From Actinomycetospora endophytica (lineage in GTDB: Bacteria; Actinomycetota; Actinomycetes; Mycobacteriales; Pseudonocardiaceae), in NCBI RefSeq assembly GCF_021026375.1, contig NZ_JAJNDB010000009.1, positions 230,469 through 294,468 on the forward strand: DNA of 64,000 nucleotides, given 5' to 3'. Below the pieces are notes generated by a model. It was given only the letters and a program-made list of their open reading frames with translations. It searched no databases and was not told the origin of the DNA. A program made the position numbers and the translations under genes. Below, piece after piece: positions 32,694 through 44,207 of this stretch (within the stretch, counting starts at the first letter, position 1; each line of letters starts with the position of its first letter).

Positions 32694-33938
32694 TTGTCCG
32701 ACGGGGTGGCGCCCTCGAAGGAGATCGTCCTCGGCGTCTCCGGCGGCATCGCCGCCTACAAGGCCTGCGAGCTGCTGCGGCGGCTGCGCGAGGCCGGCCA
32801 CCGGGTCCAGGTGGTCGCCACCCCCAACGCCCTGACCTTCGTCGGGGCGGCCACGTTCGAGGCGCTGTCCGGGCGCGAGGTGCTCTCCGGGGTCTTCGAG
32901 CACGTCCCCGAGGTCACCCACGTCGCGCTCGGCCGCCGCGCCGACCTCGTCGTCTGCGCTCCCGCCACCGCCGACCTGCTCGCGCGGCTGGCGGCAGGCC
33001 GCGCCGACGATCTCCTCACCTCCACGCTGCTCACCGCGCGATGTCCGGTGCTCGCCGTCCCCGCGATGCACACCGAGATGTGGGAGCACCCCGCCACCCG
33101 CGACAACGTCGCCACCCTGCGCCGGCGCGGCACCGTCGTCCTCGAGCCCGCCTCGGGGCGCCTCACGGGTGCCGACTCCGGGGCCGGCCGGTTGCCGGAG
33201 CCCGTCGAGATCGCCGAGTTCGCCCGCCTGCTCCTCGAGGAGCCGGCCACCCTGCCCCGTGATCTCGAGGGCCGCCACGTCGTCGTCTCCGCCGGCGGCA
33301 CCGCGGAGCCCCTCGACCCGGTGCGCACCCTCGGGAACCGCTCGTCCGGCCGCCAGGGCTACGCGCTGGCCCGCGTCGCCGCGCAGCGCGGGGCGCACGT
33401 CACCCTCGTCGCCGGGACCACGGCCGACCTCGAGCCGCCCGCCGCCGTCGACCTCGTCGCGGTGCGGACCACCGAGGAGATGCGCCGGGCCGTCGTCGAC
33501 GCCGCGAAGGACGCCGACGCGGTCGTCATGGCCGCCGCCGTGGCCGACTTCCGGCCCACCGCCGTCGCCGGATTCAAGATCAAGAAGGGCGACGACGAGC
33601 CCACCGCGATCCATCTCACACGCAATCCCGACATCCTGGCCGAGCTGGTGACCGAGCAGGTCCCCGGACGCCTCGTCGTGGGCTTCGCCGCGGAGACCGG
33701 TGACGAGGACCACGACGTCCTCTCGTACGGACGGGCGAAGCTCGCCCGCAAGGGGTGCGATCTCCTCGTCGTCAACGCCGTCGGTGCAGGCGGAGGCGCG
33801 CATCACTCCGCGTTCGAGGGAGCGGACAACGAGGGCTGGCTGCTGGGGTCGGACGGATCGTCGGTCCAGCTGCCGATGGGCTCGAAGGCCGCTCTCGCGG
33901 CCCGCGTCTGGGACGCCGTGGCAGCTCGACTGGGGTGA
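32694..33938 (+). CDS. coaBC: Bifunctional phosphopantothenoylcysteine decarboxylase/synthetase
   Basis: A 414-residue CoA-pathway enzyme. The N-terminal FMN-binding CoaC half has LGVSGGIAAYKACELLRRL, the CAPATADLLARLAAG segment and VPAMHTEMW; the C-terminal CoaB half has VVSAGGTAEPLDPVRTLGNRSSG, MAAAVADFRP and the lysine-rich FKIKKGDDEP loop. The segment LTGADSGAGRLPEP lacks the cysteine present in E. coli CoaC here. The start may be TTG 32694, five bases after rpoZ and without a ribosome site, or GTG 32706. Product is 4'-phosphopantetheine precursor. Confidence 0.95.
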   Translation: MSDGVAPSKEIVLGVSGGIAAYKACELLRRLREAGHRVQVVATPNALTFVGAATFEALSGREVLSGVFEHVPEVTHVALGRRADLVVCAPATADLLARLAAGRADDLLTSTLLTARCPVLAVPAMHTEMWEHPATRDNVATLRRRGTVVLEPASGRLTGADSGAGRLPEPVEIAEFARLLLEEPATLPRDLEGRHVVVSAGGTAEPLDPVRTLGNRSSGRQGYALARVAAQRGAHVTLVAGTTADLEPPAAVDLVAVRTTEEMRRAVVDAAKDADAVVMAAAVADFRPTAVAGFKIKKGDDEPTAIHLTRNPDILAELVTEQVPGRLVVGFAAETGDEDHDVLSYGRAKLARKGCDLLVVNAVGAGGGAHHSAFEGADNEGWLLGSDGSSVQLPMGSKAALAARVWDAVAARLG

Positions 33939-34080
33939 ACGCCGCGTAACCGGCCGATCTCACCGGGTGCCCGAACAGGTCCGATCCGCCTTTCCCACAG
34001 GTCCACCCGGAGCACAACCGGACTGTGACCGGCTGCGCATCGGGGCCGGTCAGGGCCCTGCCCGGTGGGGTGGAAGCCGT

Positions 34081-34086
34081 TAGGGT
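34081..34086 (+). promoter_or_regulatory. Possible -10 box for metK
   Basis: GTTAGGGT: TAGGGT at 34081-34086, 33 bases before the metK GTG, the same word as before gap (58577-58582). The leader includes GGCAGGGAGA as ribosome site. The 180-base gap after coaBC shows no SAM riboswitch core that I can recognise. Confidence 0.35.
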
Positions 34087-34119
34087 TGCGGGGTCCCACT
34101 GTCGAGGCAGGGAGAGATT

Positions 34120-35313
<1,194 letters not shown>

Positions 35314-35337
35314 CACTCCGCGCTGCTCCGTGATGAC

Positions 35338-35374
35338 CGGCCCGGTCACCCCTCATGTGGGGGTGGCCGGGCCG
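35338..35374 (+). terminator. Strong rho-independent-like terminator after metK
   Basis: CGGCCCGGTCACCCC pairs with GGGGTGGCCGGGCCG (one G-T pair) across a seven-base loop, a 15-bp stem, followed by TTCGTCGTTGT. It lies 25 bases after the metK stop. Confidence 0.8.
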
Positions 35375-35453
35375 TTCGTCGTTGTGCCGGGTTGGTCGTG
35401 TCAGCGATGCGGCGTCGCTGACGTTGAACGTCTGCAACTCCGCATCCTCGATC

Positions 35454-35545
35454 TGTGCTCATGATCATGAGGTCGTGCGAGGGGCACTGGGCGCATGATC
35501 AACGGCTCTCGGCGCTGCCTGGTGTGCTCATGATCATGAGAGGTG
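35454..35545. repeat. Two copies of the palindrome CTCATGATCATGAG ahead of priA
   Basis: The 14-bp perfect palindrome, within TGTGCTCATGATCATGAG, occurs at about 35459-35472 and 35527-35540, 68 bases apart, with a related GCATGATCAACGG between them. The second copy is 63 bases before the priA ATG. The rest of 35375-35602 shows no gene. Confidence 0.75.
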
Positions 35546-35602
35546 GGCGCGATCCCCGGGACCGGCCCCGGCGCGTCGGGCGCCTCTGGTAGACCGGCGC
35601 GC

Positions 35603-37855
35603 ATGAGCGGATCCCGGGCGGACGAGGACGTCCTCGCGCTGCCCGGCATGCCCGAGGCCCAGCCACCCCCGGCGAAGGCCGCGAGGCCGACCCCGGCCAA
35701 GCCGAAGCACAACGAGCGGCTCCCCGCGCCCGAGCGGTCGGTCGCGAAGGTCGCGGTCGACGTCTCCCTGCCGCACCTCGACCGGCTCTTCGACTACCGG
35801 GTGCCGGTCCAGCTGGACGAGACGGCCGTCGTGGGCGCGCGCGTGCGGGTGCGCTTCGCGGGCCGACTGGTCGACGGGTTCGTCCTCGACCGCACCGACA
35901 CCTCGGAGCACGACGGCAGGCTCGGCTGGCTGGACAAGGTCGTGTCGCCGGAGCCGGTGCTCTCCCGGGAGCTCGCCGCGCTCTGCCGGACGGTCGCCGA
36001 CCGCTACGCCGGGACTCTCGCCGACGTGCTCCGCCTGGCCGTCCCGCCGCGGCACGCACGGGTCGAGCAGGAGGAGCAGCGGACGAGGTCGGCGGAGGCA
36101 CCCGAGGCCGCCGCCCACGACGAGGCAGCTCCCGACGACGACGCCGCCGCCGCTCCCGACGACGCCGCCGCTCCCGACGACGCCGCCGCTCCCGACGACG
36201 AGCCCGCCCCTGCCGACGACCCCGCCCCGGCCGAGGACCCCGGCTGGTCCGCCTACCCCCGCGGCCCGGCGTTCCTCGACGCGCTCACCCGCGGCCGGGG
36301 CGCCCACGCCGTCTGGCAGGCGCTGCCCGGCGAGGACTGGCCGCGGCGCCTGGCCGAGGCCGCACGGGCCGCGATCGCGGGCGGGCACGGGGCCGTGATC
36401 GTCGTGCCCGACCGCCGCGACCTCGACCGCCTGCACGCCGCGTGCGTCGAGGTGCTAGGCGACGACGAGGTGTCCGCCCTCGCCGCCGACCTCGGCCCGG
36501 CCGAGCGCTACCGCCGCTGGCTCGCGGTCGCCCGGGGGCGCAAGCGGCTGGCCATCGGAACCCGCGCGGCCGCGTTCGCCCCGGTGCACGATCCCGGGCT
36601 GCTCGTCGTCTGGGACGACGGCGACGACAGCCACGCCGAGCCGCGCGCCCCGTACCCGCACACCCGCGACGTCCTGCTCGCCCGCGCCCACGCCAGCGGC
36701 GCCGCGCTCCTCGTCGCCGGCACCACCCGCACCGCCGAGGCCGAGGTGCTCGTCCGCACCCGGTGGGCCCACGCGGTCGTCGCCGACCGCACCACCGTCC
36801 GCGCCCGGGCGCCCCGCGTCACCGCGATCGGCGAGGACGACCGCCAGCTGCTGCGCGACCCCTCCGCCCGCGCCGCCCGCGTGCCCGGGGTCGCGTTCGA
36901 GGCGGCCCGGCAGGCGCTCGCCGCGCACCGCCCGGTCCTCGTACAGGTACCCCGCCGCGGATACCTGCCCGCCGTCGCCTGCGCCAGGTGCCGCGAGCCG
37001 GCCCGCTGCCGGCACTGCCACGGTCCGCTCGGCATCCCGGGCAGCGCCGAGAACGAGCCGAGCCCACCCGCCTGCCGCTGGTGCGGGCGCCCCGACACGA
37101 ACTACCGCTGCCCGGCGTGCGCATCCCCGAAGCTCCGGGCCACCGTCGTCGGGAGCGGGCGCACCTCGGAGGAGCTCGGGCGGGCCTTCCCGCAGACGGT
37201 GGTCCGCTCCTCCGGCGGCGGCGCCCCGGTCCTGGACATCGTGCCGTCGGGCCCGGCGCTCGTCGTCGCCACCCCGGGGGCGGAGCCGGTCGCCGACGGC
37301 GGGTACGGCGCGGCCCTGCTGCTCGACGGCTCGGCGCTGCTGGCACGGCCGGAGCTGCGCGCGGCGGAGGAGACGGTCCGACGGTGGTTCGGGGCGGCCG
37401 CGCTGGTGCGTCCCGCTCCCGACGGCGGGCGGGTGGTGGTCGTCGCCGAGTCGAGCGTCGCGGCGGTCCAGGCACTCGTCCGGTGGGACCCGGCCGGGCA
37501 CGCCGGCGCCGAGCTCGACGCCCGCACCGAGCTGGGCCTGCCGCCCGCGGTCCGGATGGCCGCGCTGGACGGGGACCCGGAGGCGCTGAACGCGCTCCTC
37601 GACGTCCTGCACCTGCCCGAGACCGGCGAGGGGGAGCCGGACGCCGAGGTCCTGGGACCCGTGGAGCTGCCCGCGGGCACCCGGCTGCCGGGCGGCGACG
37701 AGCGCACCGAGCGGGCCGAGCGCTGTCTGGTCCGGGTGCCGCGCCGGGCCGGGCGGGCGCTCGCCACCGAGCTGGCCGCCGCCGTCGCGACCCGCTCGGC
37801 CCGCAAACAGACCGATCCGGTACGGGTGCTGCTCGACCCGCAGGATCCGCTCTGA
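35603..37855 (+). CDS. priA: PriA-like primosomal protein lacking helicase motifs
   Basis: A 750-residue protein with the PriA N-terminal DNA-binding domain ([15 protein letters not shown]...[11 protein letters not shown]), an Asp/Ala/Pro linker of APDDAA repeats (about 175-210), a degraded helicase core and the zinc-binding region with eight cysteines ([24 protein letters not shown]). The Walker A GxGKT is replaced by [11 protein letters not shown] and the DEEH box by [13 protein letters not shown], so ATP hydrolysis is not expected. This is the known actinobacterial form, annotated as probable PriA; it may only load the replisome. ATG 35603 is chosen; no strong ribosome site is seen. Confidence 0.88.
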   Translation: MSGSRADEDVLALPGMPEAQPPPAKAARPTPAKPKHNERLPAPERSVAKVAVDVSLPHLDRLFDYRVPVQLDETAVVGARVRVRFAGRLVDGFVLDRTDTSEHDGRLGWLDKVVSPEPVLSRELAALCRTVADRYAGTLADVLRLAVPPRHARVEQEEQRTRSAEAPEAAAHDEAAPDDDAAAAPDDAAAPDDAAAPDDEPAPADDPAPAEDPGWSAYPRGPAFLDALTRGRGAHAVWQALPGEDWPRRLAEAARAAIAGGHGAVIVVPDRRDLDRLHAACVEVLGDDEVSALAADLGPAERYRRWLAVARGRKRLAIGTRAAAFAPVHDPGLLVVWDDGDDSHAEPRAPYPHTRDVLLARAHASGAALLVAGTTRTAEAEVLVRTRWAHAVVADRTTVRARAPRVTAIGEDDRQLLRDPSARAARVPGVAFEAARQALAAHRPVLVQVPRRGYLPAVACARCREPARCRHCHGPLGIPGSAENEPSPPACRWCGRPDTNYRCPACASPKLRATVVGSGRTSEELGRAFPQTVVRSSGGGAPVLDIVPSGPALVVATPGAEPVADGGYGAALLLDGSALLARPELRAAEETVRRWFGAAALVRPAPDGGRVVVVAESSVAAVQALVRWDPAGHAGAELDARTELGLPPAVRMAALDGDPEALNALLDVLHLPETGEGEPDAEVLGPVELPAGTRLPGGDERTERAERCLVRVPRRAGRALATELAAAVATRSARKQTDPVRVLLDPQDPL
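36128..36230 (+). repeat. In-frame 18-bp tandem repeat in priA
   Basis: GCTCCCGACGACGCCGCC, encoding APDDAA, is repeated about four times with decay at both ends, producing the acidic linker between the DNA-binding domain and helicase-like core of PriA. Confidence 0.75.
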
Positions 37856-37879
37856 CCCGGACCGGCGGAGCGCAATACG

Positions 37880-37885
37880 TAGACT
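37880..37885 (+). promoter_or_regulatory. -10 box of def, implying a leaderless transcript
   Basis: TAGACT ends eight bases before the def GTG, with no ribosome site between. Transcription would start at or within one or two bases of the start codon. Confidence 0.5.
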
Positions 37886-37893
37886 GGACAACC

Positions 37894-38487
37894 GTGACCG
37901 TGCAGCCCGTCCGCTTCTTCGGAGACCCCGTCCTGCGCGAGCGCGCCACCGAGGTGACGACGTTCGACAAGGAACTGCGCACGCTGGTCGCCGACCTGCA
38001 CGAGACGATGGTCGAACAGGGCGGCGCGGGGCTCGCGGCGCCGCAGATCGGGGTCGGGCTGCGGGTGTTCGTCTTCCGGGCCACCGGTCTCGAGGGACAG
38101 CTGGTGGAGGGGCACATGGTCAACCCGGAGTGGACCGTGCTCGACGAGACCGAGCAGGTCGGGCCGGAGGGCTGCCTGTCGATCCCGGGGTTCCGCTGGG
38201 ACTGCCGCCGCTACGACCACGTCGTCGCCCGGGGGTGGGACTCCCACGGCGAGCCGCAGGAGATCGAGGGCAGCGCGATGCTCGCGCGGGCCATCCAGCA
38301 CGAGACCGACCACCTCGACGGCGTGCTGTTCCTCGACAAGCTCGACGCCGCCACCCGCAAGGAGGCGATGGCGGCGATCCGCCAGGCCGACTGGTTCGAC
38401 CCCACCGCCCCGCCGCGCGTCAAGGTCAGCCCGCACGCGTCCACCGGTCCGGTGAACCCGCTCTTCGGCGGAGTCCGGACGTCATGA
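37894..38487 (+). CDS. def: Peptide deformylase
   Basis: A 197-residue metalloenzyme removing the formyl group from new proteins. All three motifs are intact: [20 protein letters not shown] (metal ligand C94) and QHETDHLDG (H136, E137, H140). The C-terminus is about 20 residues longer than in E. coli, as in other actinobacteria. It starts eight bases after a TAGACT box, so it probably has its own leaderless promoter, and its stop overlaps the fmt ATG. def and fmt act on opposite ends of the formylation cycle. Confidence 0.97.
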   Translation: MTVQPVRFFGDPVLRERATEVTTFDKELRTLVADLHETMVEQGGAGLAAPQIGVGLRVFVFRATGLEGQLVEGHMVNPEWTVLDETEQVGPEGCLSIPGFRWDCRRYDHVVARGWDSHGEPQEIEGSAMLARAIQHETDHLDGVLFLDKLDAATRKEAMAAIRQADWFDPTAPPRVKVSPHASTGPVNPLFGGVRTS

Positions 38488-39410
38488 GGGTGGTCTTCGC
38501 CGGGACACCGGAGCCCGCGGTGCCCTCGCTGCGGCGGCTGCTGGAGTCCGGTGAGCACGAGGTGGTCGCGGTCGTGACCCGCCCCGACGCGCCCGCGGGC
38601 CGCCGTCGCACGCTGCAGCGCTCACCGATCGGAGCGCTCGCCGACGAGGCCGGGGTCGAGGTGCTGACCCCGGCGAAGCCCTCGGACCCCGAGTTCCTCG
38701 ACCGGCTGCGCACCATCGCGCCGGACTGCGCGCCGGTCGTCGCCTACGGCAACATCCTGCGCCCGGCCGCGCTGGCGATCCCGGCCCACGGCTGGGTGAA
38801 CCTGCACTTCTCGCTGCTGCCGGCCTGGCGCGGCGCCGCCCCCGTGCAGGCCGCGATCCGTGCCGGCGACGAGCTCACCGGCGCCACCACCTTCCGGCTC
38901 GAGGAGGGGATGGACACCGGCCCGGTGTTCGGCACCGTCACCGAGAAGGTCGCGGACGACGACACCGCGGGTGCCCTGCTCGAGCGCCTCGCGGTCTCCG
39001 GCGCCGGCCTGCTGGTGGCGACGCTGGACGGGATCGCCGACGGGTCGCTCACCGCGGTCCCGCAGCCGGCGGAGGGCGTCTCCGTCGCACCGAAGGTCAC
39101 CGTCGACGACGCCCGGGTGCGCTGGTCCGACCCGCCCCTCGCGATCGACCGTCTCGTCCGCTCGGTCACCCCGGCCCCGGGGGCGTGGACGGAGTTCCGC
39201 GGGCAACGCGTCAAGATCGGGCCCGTGAGCACCACCGGCTTCGACGACCTGGCGCCGGGCGAGCTGCGCGTCGAGAAGCGCCGCGTGCTGGTCGGGACGG
39301 CGGGCGCGCCGGTCGCGCTCGGGACCGTCCAGCCCGCGGGCAGGCCCGCCATGCCCGCCGTCGACTGGACCCGCGGCGCGCAGCCCGCGGCGGGGGAGCG
39401 CTTCGAGTGA
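38484..39410 (+). CDS. fmt: Methionyl-tRNA formyltransferase
   Basis: A 308-residue enzyme that formylates initiator Met-tRNA using 10-formyl-tetrahydrofolate. The N-terminus [20 protein letters not shown] and the catalytic [17 protein letters not shown] (N106, H108) are typical, with [17 protein letters not shown] after. The C-terminal OB-like domain ([17 protein letters not shown]...) binds tRNA. Its ATG overlaps the def stop; rsmB follows after 58 bases. Confidence 0.97.
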   Translation: MRVVFAGTPEPAVPSLRRLLESGEHEVVAVVTRPDAPAGRRRTLQRSPIGALADEAGVEVLTPAKPSDPEFLDRLRTIAPDCAPVVAYGNILRPAALAIPAHGWVNLHFSLLPAWRGAAPVQAAIRAGDELTGATTFRLEEGMDTGPVFGTVTEKVADDDTAGALLERLAVSGAGLLVATLDGIADGSLTAVPQPAEGVSVAPKVTVDDARVRWSDPPLAIDRLVRSVTPAPGAWTEFRGQRVKIGPVSTTGFDDLAPGELRVEKRRVLVGTAGAPVALGTVQPAGRPAMPAVDWTRGAQPAAGERFE

Positions 39411-39468
39411 CCGGGGCGAGCGCAGCGACGGGGCGGGCATTCCGGCCGAGCAGAGCGAGGGGGGACGC

Positions 39469-40941
39469 ATGACCGACAGCTCCGTCCCGCCCGGCGGGCA
39501 CCGCTCCGGGCGCGGCCCACGCCGCAAGCCCGGCAAGCCGCACCGCTCCGGGCCACCCCGCGGCCGCTCCGGCCCGAGCCGCCCGCCGCAGGGGGACCCG
39601 GCCCGCGAGGCCGCGCTGGAGACGCTGCGGGCGGTCCGCGAGGACGACGCGTACGCCAACCTCACGCTGCCCAAGCTGCTGCGCGAGCGCCGCATCTCCG
39701 GGCGCGACGCGGCACTGGCCACCGACCTCGCCTACGGCGCCTGCCGCGCCCAGGGCCTGCTCGACGCCGTGCTCGGCGCCTGCGTCGACCGCCCGCTCGA
39801 CCGGCTCGACGGCGTGGTCCTCGACGCCCTGCGCCTCGGCGCCCAGCAGCTGCTGCGCACCCGGATCCCGGCCCACGCCGCCGTCGGGGCCACCGTCGAA
39901 CTGGTCCGCGCGCGCGCCGGGTCCAAGCCGACCGGGTTCGTCAACGCCGTGCTGCGCCGGGTCGGGGAGCGCGACGAGGCGGGATGGGCCGAGCAGCTCG
40001 CCCCCGACGCGGAGGAGGACCCCGTCGGCCACCTCGCCTTCGTCCACGCCCACCCGCGGTGGATCGCCGAGGTCTTCCGCGACGCCCTGGGTCCGGCCGC
40101 CGACGCCGAACTGGGCGACGCGCTCGCGGCCGACGACGCCCGCCCCGCGGTCCACCTCGCCGCCCGTCCGGGTGAGATCAGCGCCGAGGAGCTCGCCGCG
40201 GTCACCGGCGGCGACGAGGCGCCGTACTCGCCCTACGGCGTGCACCTGACCGAGGGCGGCGACCCGGGCGACCTGGACCCGGTCCGCGAGGGGCTCGCCG
40301 TCGTGCAGGACGAGGGCAGCCAGCTCGTGGCGCTGGCGGCCGCCCGCGCCGACCTGACGGGCCGCGACGAGCTCTGGCTCGACCTCTGCGCCGGGCCGGG
40401 CGGCAAGGCCGTGATGCTCGGCGCGCTCGCCGCCATCGAGGGCGCGACCGTCGACGCCGTCGACCGCGCCCCGCACCGGGCGGCGCTGGTCGAGAAGGCC
40501 ACCGCCGGGCTGCCGGTGCGGGTCCACACCGGCGACGCCCGCGAGGTCGCGCTGCCCGAGGCCGCCTACGACCGGGTGCTCGTCGACGCCCCCTGCACCG
40601 GGCTCGGGGCGCTGCGCCGCCGGCCCGAGGCACGCTGGCGCCGGCGGACCGAGGACGTCGCCGAGCTCGCCGAGCTGCAGCGCAGCCTGCTCGCCCACGG
40701 CCTGGAGCGGGTGCGCCCGGGCGGCGTCGTCACCTACGCGACGTGCTCCCCGCACCCCGCGGAGACCGTCGAGGTGGTCCGCGCGGTCGTCGAGAAGACC
40801 GGGGCGGAGCTGCTCGACACCGCCGCGTTCCTCCCGGACATCCCGGCCACCGCGGTGCCCGACGGACCCGGGCTGCAGCTCTGGCCGCACCGGCACGGCA
40901 CCGACGCCATGTACTGCGCGACCCTGCGCCGTCCGGCCTGA
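39469..40941 (+). CDS. rsmB: 16S rRNA (cytosine-967-C5)-methyltransferase
   Basis: A 490-residue RsmB/Fmu protein. A basic, Pro/Arg/Gly-rich N-terminal tail of 45 residues precedes the NusB-like RNA-binding domain ([27 protein letters not shown]) and the SAM-dependent Rossmann domain with [32 protein letters not shown] (C376) and [12 protein letters not shown] (C426), the two catalytic cysteines of m5C methyltransferases. GAGGGGGGACGC precedes the ATG. The def-fmt-rsmB order is widely conserved. Confidence 0.95.
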   Translation: MTDSSVPPGGHRSGRGPRRKPGKPHRSGPPRGRSGPSRPPQGDPAREAALETLRAVREDDAYANLTLPKLLRERRISGRDAALATDLAYGACRAQGLLDAVLGACVDRPLDRLDGVVLDALRLGAQQLLRTRIPAHAAVGATVELVRARAGSKPTGFVNAVLRRVGERDEAGWAEQLAPDAEEDPVGHLAFVHAHPRWIAEVFRDALGPAADAELGDALAADDARPAVHLAARPGEISAEELAAVTGGDEAPYSPYGVHLTEGGDPGDLDPVREGLAVVQDEGSQLVALAAARADLTGRDELWLDLCAGPGGKAVMLGALAAIEGATVDAVDRAPHRAALVEKATAGLPVRVHTGDAREVALPEAAYDRVLVDAPCTGLGALRRRPEARWRRRTEDVAELAELQRSLLAHGLERVRPGGVVTYATCSPHPAETVEVVRAVVEKTGAELLDTAAFLPDIPATAVPDGPGLQLWPHRHGTDAMYCATLRRPA

Positions 40942-40966
40942 CGGACGATCAGGGACAATTCCCGAC

Positions 40967-41656
40967 GTGCCCGCCCCTCTCATCGCGCCCAGCATCCTGT
41001 CGGCCGACTTCGCGCACCTGGCCGACGAGGCCCGGGCGGTCGCGGACTCGGACTGGCTGCACGTGGATGTCATGGACGCGCACTTCGTGCCCAACCTGAC
41101 CCTCGGCCTGCCCGTCGTCGAGAGCCTGCTCAAGGCCACCGACATCCCGCTCGACTGCCACCTCATGATCGACGACCCGGACCGCTGGGCCCCGCCCTAC
41201 GCCGCGGCGGGCGCCCACAACGTCACCGTCCACGCCGAGGCCGCGCACGACCCGCGCAAGCTCGCGAAGGATCTCCGCGCCGCCGGGGCGAAGGCCGGGC
41301 TCTCGGTCAAGCCGAACACCCCGCTCGAGGACTGGATCGAGGTCCTCCGGGACTACGACACGCTGCTCGTGATGAGCGTCGAGCCGGGGTTCGGCGGCCA
41401 GAGCTTCATGCCCGAGGTGCTCGACAAGGTCCGCACCGCGCGGCGGCTCGTGGACACCGGGCATCTCACGGTGCTGGTGGAGATCGACGGCGGGATCGGC
41501 ACGGACACCGTCGAGCAGGCGGCGGAGGCCGGCGTGGACTGCTTCGTCGCCGGCAGCGCGGTCTACGGCGCGCAGGACCCGGGGCGCGCGGTGGCCGCGC
41601 TGCGCGAGCAGGCCGCGCACGCGTCCCCGCACCGCACGAGCACTACCCGCGGGTAA
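40967..41656 (+). CDS. rpe: Ribulose-phosphate 3-epimerase
   Basis: A 229-residue TIM barrel interconverting ribulose 5-phosphate and xylulose 5-phosphate. It has the full family sequence: [63 protein letters not shown] and [21 protein letters not shown], supplying the metal-binding His/Asp residues. A GACAAT hexamer (40954-40959) ends seven bases before the GTG, so this gene too may be leaderless. M. tuberculosis has ribG directly after it; that gene is missing here. Confidence 0.97.
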   Translation: MPAPLIAPSILSADFAHLADEARAVADSDWLHVDVMDAHFVPNLTLGLPVVESLLKATDIPLDCHLMIDDPDRWAPPYAAAGAHNVTVHAEAAHDPRKLAKDLRAAGAKAGLSVKPNTPLEDWIEVLRDYDTLLVMSVEPGFGGQSFMPEVLDKVRTARRLVDTGHLTVLVEIDGGIGTDTVEQAAEAGVDCFVAGSAVYGAQDPGRAVAALREQAAHASPHRTSTTRG

Positions 41657-41794
41657 CGTCGAGGGTCGCAGTGGCCTGATTCACCCCACGCGCCGCCCCG
41701 GCCGAGGGCGCGCGAACGGGTGGCCGAGGATGATGCAGTCAACGCCCGTGGTTGAGCGATGAAGCGAACGGGTGCCGGACGACAGGGGAAGTGC

Positions 41795-42433
41795 GTGTTC
41801 ACCGGGATCGTGGAAGAGGTCGGCGAGATCGTCGACGTCACGCCGCTGGAGGACTCGGCGCGCCTGCGCATCCGGGGCCCGCTGGTGACCTCCGACGCCC
41901 GCCCGGGCGACTCGATCGCCGTCAACGGTGTCTGTCTCACCGTGGTCGACCCGGCCGACGGCAGCTTCGGCGTGGACGTCATGGGCGAGACGCTGCGGCG
42001 CTCCAGCCTCGCCGGGGCGTCACCGGGAGCCCAGGTCAACCTCGAGCGCGCGCTGGCCGCCGGCGCCCGCCTGGGCGGGCACATCGTGCAGGGCCACGTC
42101 GACGGCACCGCCTCGGTGGCGGGCATCGAGTCCTCCGAGCACTGGACGGCGGTCCGGTTCACGACGCCGCGTGAGGCGGGCGGCGGTGTCGGGCTGGCCC
42201 GGTACATCGTGGAGAAGGGGTCGATCGCGGTGGACGGCGTCAGCCTCACCGTCACCGAGGTCGACGACGACGGGTTCTCCGTGGGCCTGATCCCGACGAC
42301 GCTGGCGGAGACCACCCTGGGATCGCGGGAGGTCGGAGCGACGGTGAACCTCGAGGTGGATGTGCTCGCGAAGTACGTCGAACGGCTACTCGGCGCCGGT
42401 GCGGGCACCGTGACGGCGGGAGCGGACAGATGA
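41795..42433 (+). CDS. ribE: Riboflavin synthase alpha chain
   Basis: A 212-residue protein made of two lumazine-binding repeats ([15 protein letters not shown]... and [13 protein letters not shown]...), with the motifs [12 protein letters not shown] and [12 protein letters not shown] at equivalent places. It dismutates two lumazines into riboflavin. GTG 41795 follows AGGGGAAGTGC, and gives the universal FTGIVEE start. The 138 bases after rpe hold no FMN riboswitch that I can recognise. Its stop overlaps the ribBA ATG. Confidence 0.96.
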   Translation: MFTGIVEEVGEIVDVTPLEDSARLRIRGPLVTSDARPGDSIAVNGVCLTVVDPADGSFGVDVMGETLRRSSLAGASPGAQVNLERALAAGARLGGHIVQGHVDGTASVAGIESSEHWTAVRFTTPREAGGGVGLARYIVEKGSIAVDGVSLTVTEVDDDGFSVGLIPTTLAETTLGSREVGATVNLEVDVLAKYVERLLGAGAGTVTAGADR

Positions 42434-43704
42434 TGCACGTGGACGGCTTCGAGCACATCGAGCGCGCGATCACCGACATCGCCGACGGCAAGGCCGTCGT
42501 CGTGGTCGACGACGAGGACCGTGAGAACGAGGGCGACCTGATCTTCGCCGCCGAGAAGGCGACGCCGGAGCTGGTCTCCTTCATGATCCGCTACACCTCC
42601 GGCTACATCTGCGTGCCGCTGACGGCCGAGACGTGCGACCGGCTCGACCTGCCGCCCGCGCACTCGATCAACCAGGACCGCCACGGCACCGCGTACACCG
42701 TCTCGGTCGACGCGCGCGAGGGCATCGGCACCGGCATCTCGGGGACCGACCGCGCGCGGACCATCAAGGTGCTCTCCGACCCGGCCTCCACCGCGACCGA
42801 CCTCTCCCGCCCGGGCCACGTCGTCCCGCTGCGGGCCCGCGACGGCGGGGTGCTGCGCCGCCCCGGGCACACCGAGGCCGCCGTCGACCTCGCGCGGCTG
42901 GCCGGGCTCGAACCGGCCGGCGCGATCTGCGAGATCGTCTCGCAGAAGGACGACGGCGAGATGGCGCGCTACGAGGAGCTCGCGGTCTTCGCCGACGAGC
43001 ACGACCTCGCGATCATCACGATCAAGGACCTGATCGCCTACCGTCGGCGGTCCGAGAAGCAGGTCGCCCAGGTCGCCCACGCGCGCATCCCCACCGACCA
43101 CGGCGAGTTCACCGCCTACGGGTACGACTCGCTGCTCGACGGCATCGAGCACGTCGCGCTCGTCTACGGCGAGATCGGCGACGGCGACGACGTGCTGGTC
43201 CGGGTGCACTCCGAGTGCCTCACCGGCGACGTCCTGCGCTCCCGCCGCTGCGACTGCGGGCCGCAGCTCGACGCCGCCATGGCCGCCGTCGCCGAGGAAG
43301 GCCGGGGCGTGGTGCTCTACGTGCGCGGGCACGAGGGCCGGGGGATCGGCCTGATCCACAAGCTGCAGGCCTACCAGCTGCAGGACGCCGGCGCGGACAC
43401 CGTCGACGCCAACCTCGCGCTCGGCATGCCCGCCGACGCCCGCGACTACGGCACCGGCGCGCAGATCCTCGCCGACCTCGGCATCACGTCGATGCGCCTG
43501 CTCACCAACAACCCGGAGAAGCGCGCCGGCCTCGAGGGCTACGGGCTGGAGATCCTCGGCCGCGTGGCGCTCCCGGCGCGCGCCACCCCGGAGAACCTGC
43601 GCTACCTGCGCACCAAGCGCGACCGCATGGGCCACGACCTCGAGGGCCTCGACGCCTACGAGGACGGGCTGGTCAACACCGAGGGCACGAGGTCGGGCGC
43701 ATGA
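42430..43704 (+). CDS. ribBA: Bifunctional 3,4-DHBP synthase / GTP cyclohydrolase II
   Basis: A 424-residue fusion. The N-terminal half ([68 protein letters not shown]) makes the four-carbon unit from ribulose 5-phosphate, the reaction product available through rpe next door. The C-terminal half ([22 protein letters not shown] with three zinc cysteines, C275 among them; [12 protein letters not shown]) opens GTP. The ATG overlaps ribE and the stop overlaps ribH, giving a coupled ribE-ribBA-ribH unit. Confidence 0.97.
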   Translation: MMHVDGFEHIERAITDIADGKAVVVVDDEDRENEGDLIFAAEKATPELVSFMIRYTSGYICVPLTAETCDRLDLPPAHSINQDRHGTAYTVSVDAREGIGTGISGTDRARTIKVLSDPASTATDLSRPGHVVPLRARDGGVLRRPGHTEAAVDLARLAGLEPAGAICEIVSQKDDGEMARYEELAVFADEHDLAIITIKDLIAYRRRSEKQVAQVAHARIPTDHGEFTAYGYDSLLDGIEHVALVYGEIGDGDDVLVRVHSECLTGDVLRSRRCDCGPQLDAAMAAVAEEGRGVVLYVRGHEGRGIGLIHKLQAYQLQDAGADTVDANLALGMPADARDYGTGAQILADLGITSMRLLTNNPEKRAGLEGYGLEILGRVALPARATPENLRYLRTKRDRMGHDLEGLDAYEDGLVNTEGTRSGA

Positions 43705-44207
43705 GCACCCAGGGACGACCCGAGATCGAGGCGCCCGACGCCACCGGGCTGCGGCTCGGGATCGCCGCCACCCGCTGGAACGGCGACATCGTCGACACCA
43801 TGCTCGAGCGGGCCCTGCTCGCCGCCGAGCGGGCGGGCGTCGTGGAGCCCACCGTGGTGCGCGTCGCCGGGGCGATGGAGCTCCCGGTCGTCTGCCAGGG
43901 GCTGACGGCGGGTCACGACGCCGTCGTCGGGCTCGGCACCGTCGTCCGCGGCGCCACGCCGCACTTCGACTACGTCTGCGACGCCGTCACCGCCGGCCTG
44001 CTGCGGGTCGGCCTCGACGAGCGCACGCCCGTCGGCAACGGCGTGCTGACCGTCGAGACCCTCGAGCAGGCCTGGGAGCGGGCCGGGACGCCGGAGTCGA
44101 GCGAGGACAAGGGCTTCGAGGCCGTCGTCGCCGCCCTGGACGCCGCGCTGACGCTGGGCGTGCTGCGCGACGGGAGCCGTCGTACCCCCGTGGGGTTCGC
44201 GCGATGA
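43701..44207 (+). CDS. ribH: 6,7-dimethyl-8-ribityllumazine synthase
   Basis: A 168-residue capsid-forming enzyme joining the two branches of riboflavin synthesis. It has [57 protein letters not shown] with the catalytic histidine, and [18 protein letters not shown]. Its ATG overlaps the ribBA stop. ribD (deaminase/reductase), needed for the missing middle steps, is not in this window. The C-terminus overlaps the next, membrane-protein gene by four bases. Confidence 0.97.
   Translation: MSTQGRPEIEAPDATGLRLGIAATRWNGDIVDTMLERALLAAERAGVVEPTVVRVAGAMELPVVCQGLTAGHDAVVGLGTVVRGATPHFDYVCDAVTAGLLRVGLDERTPVGNGVLTVETLEQAWERAGTPESSEDKGFEAVVAALDAALTLGVLRDGSRRTPVGFAR

Noticed and set aside
33939..34119. 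SAM riboswitch ahead of metK
   Set aside because: No recognisable SAM-I, SAM-II or SAM-IV core; the segment looks like an ordinary promoter and leader.
41657..41794. FMN riboswitch ahead of ribE
   Set aside because: The gap is 138 bases and I cannot find the conserved FMN-aptamer words; a covariance search would settle it.
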